Below, piece after piece: positions 58,999 to 64,000 of a stretch of 64,000 bases of DNA. Source of the stretch: Paramoeba atlantica (lineage: Eukaryota > Discosea); NCBI GenBank assembly GCA_977017575.1, contig CDRNVI010000015.1, positions 434,001 to 498,000 on the forward strand, given 5' to 3'. Numbering within the stretch: the first letter of the stretch is position 1; each line of letters begins with the position of its first letter. The notes below the pieces were generated by a model, which saw nothing but the letters and a program-made list of their open reading frames with translations, was not told the origin of the DNA and searched no databases. Position numbers and translations under genes: made by a program.

Positions 58999-59278
58999 AC
59001 CACAGTCCGGGTTATTATACCTAGGGACACCTATTGTACCTCCTAGGTATAATAACTGTCCCTAGGGTCCTTATTATTCAAGGGTTTAACTCCTTATTAT
59101 TCAAGGGTAAGTATTCAAGGGTTTCATCAGTTTCTATACTCTATTCGTCTATCTCGGCGTATCTTCGTAAATTTTTTTTACCCTTTTTTTCTCAAAGAAA
59201 AGTTATTATACCTAGGGACACTTATTATACCTAGGGACACTTATTATACCTCCTAGGTATAATAACCCGGACGGTGGT
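58999..59278. mobile_element. piggyBac-type MITE with TTAA target duplications
   Basis: TTAA at 58995-58998 and 59279-59282 flank perfect-looking inverted ends: ACCACAGTCCGGGTTATTAT on the left, and ATAATAACCCGGACGGTGGT on the right (one mismatch in 20). The interior is built from repeated TTATTATACCTAGGGACAC units and CCTAGG palindromes. TTAA duplication is the hallmark of piggyBac transposition. 280 bp, noncoding. Confidence 0.85.
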
Positions 59279-59536
59279 TTAATAATAAAAAGTAATAATA
59301 TTGTTAATAATAAGTACTTTGACGGTACTCTTTTTTAAAATATTTTGTATGTTAGACCAGAGCAGAAGTTTACTATTACTGTCCCCCCCACTTAAGCGCA
59401 ACCAGGTTTTGGTATAAAATTGCGCATAAGTAGCCGGGTCAAAAAAAGGGTAAAAAAACATTTTCGCGCCGCTTCGCGGCGCGTGTTTCAATCATGAGTT
59501 ATATACGCGGGGTGCCCTGGGGGGCTGCTGTTAATA

Positions 59537-59775
59537 TACTATCCCCCCTATCCTAGCGTGGCTTTGTTGGGATGAAATGCAACGCTAGGAGGGGGGGCAA
59601 AAACTGGGGCCGAAGAATTGCTAAGCCGAAGATGTTGTGGGATTACTGAGGAACATTTTCAAAAAAATCGCTGTTCAGGGTACATTTTTACCATAGCTTC
59701 ACGGCAAGAGACAGTCTAAAAAGCAACACTAATGAGGGGGGCTACCGAGGCAACGCTAGGATAGGGGGGATAGTA
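59537..59775. mobile_element. Nested C-tract MITE with CTATCCCCCCTATCCTAGCG ends
   Basis: Left TACTATCCCCCCTATCCTAG, right its complement ending GATAGTA; TA at both ends. 239 bp, inside the 59377-60195 element. Contains AGGGTACATTTTTACCAT near 59680, again the GTACATTTT word seen at the ends of other repeats. Confidence 0.75.
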
Positions 59776-59778
59776 CTG

Positions 59779-59840
59779 TACCTCCCCTAGTTATCTGTCA
59801 CAACTTTCCGTTGAAAGGTGACAGATAAGTAGGGGGGATA
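59779..59840. mobile_element. 62-bp hairpin MITE
   Basis: CCTCCCCTAGTTATCTGTCAC-type left arm faces GTGACAGATAAGTAGGGGGG on the right with a loop of about 20 bases; TA at each end. It directly follows the previous MITE. Confidence 0.65.
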
Positions 59841-60317
59841 AGTTTCATTTTAAGATTTTTTTGAAAAACAATAGTTAAGACAAAAGCGTACAGTACGTGG
59901 CAGGAGGGTTCCTCTGATGTACAGTACAGTATAGTATGCAAAGACTCGCCGTACAGATCGGTGGAGGTCAGTGTGGATCAGAGGAGATCGCTGGAGATCG
60001 ATGAAGATCATTTCTGAACGTCCAAAGGGACTACCTGCAGACTCTCCATTTCAACAGCGGCGAAAATTGGTACAAAAATTCGTACCACAAAAAAGAATCG
60101 CGCCGCTTTGCGGCGTTTTTCTTCTTAACGATGCGTCAAAATTGCGCTTAAGTGGCCGGGTCAAACGGTTGCGCATAAGTAGGGGGGGAACAGTAGTACT
60201 ATTAGTACTTTACTCGTATTAATCTTATTCTTTCTACTATTTGTTGAAAATAATGTAAGCTGCTACGTATTTGTACGGGCAATTTTTTTAACTAAAGTAT
60301 TGTCTCATTTTGCGAAC

Positions 60318-61169
60318 ATGCCTACGCACGTGTTGTATGCACTTTTCAATGGTACGGAAGCGGAATCCCACCAAAGGCAGCCCCCTTTTCATGGTTTTGA
60401 CTCCGTCACCGATCTAGTTCGACGGCGCTATGAAGAGCAGTGTCGTGTTGTCGCAGTCATGGTTCGTCTTGGTTGCCCATTTCTCATGTGCGCCGAACAA
60501 AAAATTAAGAAACGTACGGAATATGAAGATGAATTTTCATGGGAGCTTCTTGCCCAAGATATGCGCGTTTCCTTTCATGAAGCGTGGAATACTTACCAAA
60601 GAAATATTGCTAAAATATCTCTTCAGACGTTGATGGCTAGCGCACTTTTGTTACATTCAGGGGAGTATTCACACGCTGTGGTTTATCAATGGGATACCAG
60701 GCCTCGGTTAGTGAATTACTCCTTAACCCCCCTTCTTCAACGCATGGGATCGATCGGTAAAAAGAAGTGGTTTGGTCCCACTCCCCGAGAAGCTGATGTA
60801 GAATACTTGGAGTATTCTTTTGAAGGTACACGAAGTGCGCTGGTCGCTTTCGAGGACTCTGTGATGCGCAATGTGTTGTATGTCTTCTCGGATATTTTGG
60901 TAGAGTGTTTCGCAGTTTTGCCATTATGTGTGAATACGAAGTCAAAAGAAGGTCCGGATGCGCGTTTAGACCCGAAAAGAGCTCAACAGGTTTTTCTCAC
61001 TAGGTCATGCGCAAATGGAGTGAAGCTTTTTGGTGCTGCGCTCGGCGCCGCGGCTGGTACTCATCTCAACGCAGGTCATGGGGAATGCTGGGGAGAGGCC
61101 TTGGGAGGCATGCTTGCTCAACTCTTTCTGTGGAAAACAAAGAACACTAAACCATATGCAGCTAACTGA
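60318..61169 (+). CDS. Hypothetical protein with C-terminal glycine-zipper segment
   Basis: 283 aa from the first true ATG (a TTG-started frame runs 18 bases further upstream). Family not recognised. The N-terminal two thirds are soluble and helical (VTDLVRRRYEEQCRVVAVMV, VSFHEAWNTYQRNIAKISLQ). Near the end, VKLFGAALGAAAGTHLNAGH, WGEALGGMLAQLFLW has regularly spaced Gly/Ala typical of glycine-zipper membrane segments. This could insert in a mitochondrial or peroxisomal membrane; that is inference. It lies immediately after the MITE cluster, and the T-rich AATTTTTTTAACTAAAG before the ATG serves as acceptor. Confidence 0.7.
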   Translation: MPTHVLYALFNGTEAESHQRQPPFHGFDSVTDLVRRRYEEQCRVVAVMVRLGCPFLMCAEQKIKKRTEYEDEFSWELLAQDMRVSFHEAWNTYQRNIAKISLQTLMASALLLHSGEYSHAVVYQWDTRPRLVNYSLTPLLQRMGSIGKKKWFGPTPREADVEYLEYSFEGTRSALVAFEDSVMRNVLYVFSDILVECFAVLPLCVNTKSKEGPDARLDPKRAQQVFLTRSCANGVKLFGAALGAAAGTHLNAGHGECWGEALGGMLAQLFLWKTKNTKPYAAN

Positions 61170-61604
61170 GATGCCTATAAAAATACATCACCGATTGCGC
61201 ACGTCTAAAATCGAAGGCATTGCAGATTCTTAGAAAACTTGTTTCGAAGACGTGGCTAAATAAGTGGGGCGGATTTGTTGTACAAGGATTATTTCAAAGC
61301 TAGTAGAGGTACTTTGAATAAATAAGTAGATGACCTTTAAAGTTACGTTTTCTTAAACTTTGTAAAGTAATTTGTACCCCGGCTGCACATGACTTACAGT
61401 CAGCAAAACAAATTGATTTTTTTCTTTTGTATACAGCTATTGAATAAATAGCACGGTTGCGCTGGTAATGTGTGCTAGTAGTGTAGGCTATTAGTATAGG
61501 CATGAGTGTCAATGCTCAGCATAGAGTGTCAATGCAAAACAAGACGTAAGTAGAAGCGAACAGAGACCGCCCAGAAGCAAAATGACAGGTGAGCCACGTC
61601 AAAT
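61170..61604. other. Intergenic spacer
   Basis: AT-rich with several AATAAATA words (61315, 61443) that could mark the 3' end of the preceding gene. TGTCAATGC is repeated at 61507 and 61525. Confidence 0.4.
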
Positions 61605-61853
61605 CTACCGGTCGAGCAAAACATTTGGCATTTTTTTAATTTCGTCCTTCGAGATCAAAAAAACGTCAGATCAATATTTATGTGGACCAAAATTATTGGG
61701 GAAAAATTTTTCGTGCATTGAAATTCCACCCCCTAGCGCTCACAACGTATGGGATTCCGGGCCCTGAGAAAAATAAAGTCAGACCAATATTTATGTGGAA
61801 CAAATTTTTTGGAGCCAAATAAAAGTGGACTAAATTTTCTGCTCGACCGGTAG
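61605..61853. mobile_element. MITE with CTACCGGTCGAGCA ends
   Basis: CTACCGGTCGAGCAAAACAT at the left; the complement of CTACCGGTCGAGCAGAAAAT at the right. 249 bp. Inside is a direct repeat, CA(A)TATTTATGTGGA(C/A)CAAA, at about 61670 and 61775. No target duplication recognised. Confidence 0.75.
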
Positions 61854-61872
61854 AGGAAGAAATGGAACCCAG

Positions 61873-62064
61873 GATGAAAGGGGCAAGGGATATACGTAGT
61901 AACAGGCGTGGCAGGTTCCCATTGAAAAGAAATGGCATCTCCCCGCACGAATTTCGTCTCCGAGCTAGCAAGCGCAAAGGCTGTTCTCGTGCGGGGAGAT
62001 ACCATTTCTTTTCAGTGGGAATCTGCCACGCCTGTTGCTTCGTATCTCCCTCGCCCCTTTCAGC
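61873..62064. mobile_element. Foldback hairpin element, ~80-bp arms
   Basis: GAAAGGGGCAAGGGATATAC at 61876 through CATCTCCCCGCACGA is mirrored by TCGTGCGGGGAGATACCATT through CTCGCCCCTTTC (to 62061), with only about eight mismatches. Loop about 35 bases. It would form a long stable RNA hairpin upstream of the ALG14-13 gene. Noncoding. Confidence 0.8.
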
Positions 62065-62223
62065 CTCGGTTATGATTATTTACATGTATTATTATTCTAT
62101 ATCTACGAGAATTCCGAGTAGACATTACTAGTATTCCAAAGTTCTAATCTTGAATGCAAAGATAAATGTTGTTCTCTTCGGTCTAAAATGATGTTATGAC
62201 AGCGCACTTCGATTTCCGAATAC

Positions 62224-63525
62224 ATGGCATATTTTCCTTCTGTCACTCTGCATTCTACTCTTTTTGTTGCAATCGTTGCGTCCTTCATCCTTTTCCAAAG
62301 TCACTATCGAATATCCAGTCTTGAATTTTTGGTAAATAAGTTACCCTTGCGCCTAGCACGCGGCAGATTACCTTCAAAATTGAGCACTTTATCACGCCGA
62401 AAACCTATACGCGCGCTTGTAGTCCTTGGATCTGGCGGTCACACAACCGAAATGCTATACACTTTGCCAAATATCAAAAGCATGCTTTCTTTTTCTTATG
62501 TAATCGCGAGTAATGATAAGGGCAGCATATGGGCTCTCAAAGATTTCTCAAGTAGAGCACGGAAACAGGCAACTAACATTTGCCTGCCAAAAAATTCGTC
62601 ACGCAAAACACATAACCCATTGAACAGTGCAATGGTCTATCGCGTGCCTCGTGCTAGAAGCGTTCGTCAAAGCTATTTTACATCTATTTTTTCTTTTTTA
62701 CATTGTCTTATTGTTTCTGTCTTTATCTTGTTTCACTTCCAACCTGATATCCTCCTTACTAACGGTCCAGGTACGTGCGTTCCGATTGCGTTGGCCACGT
62801 TCTTTCTTCGTCCTTGGATTTCATGTAAAATTGTATATATGGAAAGCTTTGCTTGCGTGCGTTCTCTTTCGCTCTCTGGTAGGCTTCTATACAAATTTTG
62901 TGACCTATTCCTCGTTCGCTGGAAAAGCATTGCTAAGATTTATCCGAAAAGCACATACGTACCATCCGAAGGAGCAATTTCAGGTTATTTAATAGACCAA
63001 AACATGCTTCCTATTCGTGGGACAGGATTATCAGCTGATCCATATGTTTTGATTACCGTAGGATCCACTTGTTTTAACGAGTTGGTTAAAGCATGCGATG
63101 ATCCCTGGTTTGTGAAATGTATGCATGAGAAATATTGTATTAACAAAATTTTTATGCAGATTGGAACCGGTTCTTATATTCCTCAACATCCAGACATAGT
63201 GCATTTTCGCTTCCAGTCTACCGGATTTGCAGTATCACTCGCCAAAGCCACTCTCGTGATTGGACACGCAGGGGCCGGCACTATATTAGATACACTTCAA
63301 GGTGCTACACCCATGATTATTGTTCCAAACGAAAGCCTCATGAATGATCACCAAACCCAGCTTTCTCAGGAACTGAGTGAAAGAGGTATTCTCCAAACAC
63401 TTCGAATGCCCGAATTGAAATCAAAGCTTCCTATGTTACAGATTAAAAAATCTGAGACTGGATTTGTGGCGGGCGCTTACGGGGAATATTTATCGTCGCA
63501 TCTCGCCTTATTGAGTAAACCGTAA
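62224..63525 (+). CDS. ALG14-ALG13 fusion, UDP-GlcNAc transferase of N-glycan synthesis
   Basis: 433 aa. ALG14 half (about 1-245): an N-terminal membrane span (TLFVAIVASFILFQ), then ALVVLGSGGHTTEML (about 64-78) and DILLTNGPGTCVPIALATFF, YMESFACVRSLSLSG. ALG13 half (about 270-425): VLITVGSTCFNELV, FMQIGTGSYIPQ, ATLVIGHAGAGTILDTL, PMIIVPNESLMNDHQ, with the conserved GHAGAGT and N(E)xxMxDHQ motifs. Together they add the second GlcNAc to dolichol-PP-GlcNAc on the cytosolic ER face. In yeast and animals ALG13 and ALG14 are separate proteins; fusion in this order occurs in some protists. First ATG used. Confidence 0.9.
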   Translation: MAYFPSVTLHSTLFVAIVASFILFQSHYRISSLEFLVNKLPLRLARGRLPSKLSTLSRRKPIRALVVLGSGGHTTEMLYTLPNIKSMLSFSYVIASNDKGSIWALKDFSSRARKQATNICLPKNSSRKTHNPLNSAMVYRVPRARSVRQSYFTSIFSFLHCLIVSVFILFHFQPDILLTNGPGTCVPIALATFFLRPWISCKIVYMESFACVRSLSLSGRLLYKFCDLFLVRWKSIAKIYPKSTYVPSEGAISGYLIDQNMLPIRGTGLSADPYVLITVGSTCFNELVKACDDPWFVKCMHEKYCINKIFMQIGTGSYIPQHPDIVHFRFQSTGFAVSLAKATLVIGHAGAGTILDTLQGATPMIIVPNESLMNDHQTQLSQELSERGILQTLRMPELKSKLPMLQIKKSETGFVAGAYGEYLSSHLALLSKP

Positions 63526-64000
63526 GAATCTAAAAACGTTAATACACCGCATACCGTGATCCTCCTGCTTCATTATCTGTCATTTGACCCCTAATCATTT
63601 AATGATTAGCTGACATTAGTATCCATCAGCTGAACTACATGTAGTAACCATCAAGTTTCTCTCAGCTTATCGCTGATTAAGGGCTTGTCCATCTGTCAGG
63701 ACCTTTTCCTAATTCCTCTCATTAATTTTTATAACTATAAATTTTCTTTTCGTTTATCTTTCATGTTTACAAAAATTAATAAGAAGGGGAGTACCCCCTT
63801 GCTTATGGGTTCGGAACTCATAAGTGTATCAGGACGGAAACCACCACCCCACAAAGGAAAAATCAGGCACAAGGCTTCCCGCCAATTCGACAAGGTGACC
63901 CTAACGAGTAGGATATGTTCCATCACATCTATGGAGCTGTCAAATACATTTCCTCTTAGAAAACTTTCCCCTTAGAAGAAAGAGCTAACAAGCGTACCAG
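63526..64000. other. Downstream spacer at window end
   Basis: CTAATCATT-TAATGATTAG palindrome at about 63591-63610. A 96-aa plus-strand frame (63685-63975) has no recognisable motif and is not called as a gene, though it might be the start of something beyond the window. Confidence 0.4.

Larger units (their letters stand above)
57569..59330. mobile_element. Outer MITE interrupted by a HER and a TTAA MITE
   Basis: TACCGTCAAAGTACTTATTA at 57569 and its exact reverse complement ending at 59330 bound the region. Inside the left arm, AATTAACGGAATAAT words recur at 57606 and again at about 58036. The original element was probably about 550-600 bp; HER copy C (58096-58995) and a 280-bp TTAA-flanked MITE (58999-59278) explain the rest. 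Confidence 0.7.
59377..60195. mobile_element. C-tract MITE (about 820 bp) with GCGCCGC hairpins
   Basis: Ends TACTGTCCCCCCACTTAAGC (left) and, read inwards on the other strand, TACTGTTCCCCCCCTACTTA; both continue into GCGCAACC. TA at each end. Subterminal hairpins CGCGCCGCTTCGCGGCGCG (59465) and CGCGCCGCTTTGCGGCG (60101), plus a repeated GCCGGGTCAAA block, mirror each other. Two smaller MITEs lie inside. Confidence 0.75.

Noticed and set aside
60318-61169. TRAPP (Bet3/Trs31) subunit
   Set aside because: Considered for length and helical pattern, but the family motifs are absent and the C-terminal glycine-zipper does not fit.
17892-63525. Dinoflagellate or perkinsid origin
   Set aside because: They also have unidirectional genes and trans-splicing, but their SL (ending in TTGGCTCAAG-like sequence) does not match 8088-8125, and the recombinase-first YR element fits Euglenozoa better. 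Not fully excluded.

Overview
The window looks like nuclear DNA of a flagellate protist of the Euglenozoa (kinetoplastid or diplonemid side; I cannot name the genus). Four things point there. (1) From 17.9 to 63.5 kb every convincing host gene, about 25 in a row, is on the + strand, has no intron, and usually has a pyrimidine-rich stretch plus AG a short way before its ATG, as expected of polycistronic transcription with spliced-leader trans-splicing. (2) At 8088-8125 there is a stretch closely resembling the end of kinetoplastid and diplonemid spliced-leader exons, fused to the 5' end of a LINE. (3) A broken tyrosine-recombinase retrotransposon at 4.9-7.6 kb has the recombinase ahead of reverse transcriptase, the order of the kinetoplastid VIPER/TATE elements. 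(4) Many proteins are mitochondrial or PPR-like factors. Host DNA is AT-rich; the LINE is GC-rich.

Layout: 0.25-1.7 kb Tc1/mariner element; 2.8-4.5 kb two facing copies of a hairpin-ended repeat (here called HER) split by a C-tract MITE; 4.9-7.6 kb YR retrotransposon fossil; 8.1-13.2 kb nearly full-length restriction-like-endonuclease (RLE) LINE with zinc fingers, a 2A-like motif, RT and endonuclease; 13.2-14.6 kb a 5'-truncated relative; 14.9-15.1 kb 68-bp tandem repeats; 15.4 kb small MITE; 16.1-17.0 kb HER copy; 17.2-17.8 kb Tc1-like fragment. The host array follows, interrupted only between genes by more HER copies, MITEs and foldback elements (19.8-20.8, 22.9-23.8, 33.25-33.74, 47.5-48.2, 57.6-60.2, 61.6-62.1 kb).

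The host genes mix basic functions. RNA: XRN-type exonuclease, Prp5 helicase, CWC25, a degenerate DEAD-box/UHM protein, RNA polymerase III largest subunit. Mitochondrion: EXOG-like nuclease, uL22m, RMND1/DUF155 and several small or PPR-like proteins. Membrane traffic and glycosylation: RER1, a candidate GARP (Vps54-like) subunit split in two frames, an ALG14-ALG13 fusion. Metabolism and signalling: phosphopantothenate-cysteine ligase, cyclophilin, class 3 lipase, a DUF1796 protein with a Myb-like tail, and a PPP phosphatase with an N-terminal Plus3 domain. Neighbours are functionally unrelated, as usual in euglenozoan gene arrays.

Most notable: the spliced-leader exon captured at the LINE 5' end; the HER family and its nested insertions; the shared TA-flanked C-tract MITE termini; the Plus3-phosphatase, DEAD-UHM and DUF1796-Myb architectures; and abrupt GC-rich blocks inside single host ORFs. 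All identifications are by eye from motifs; no database search was possible.
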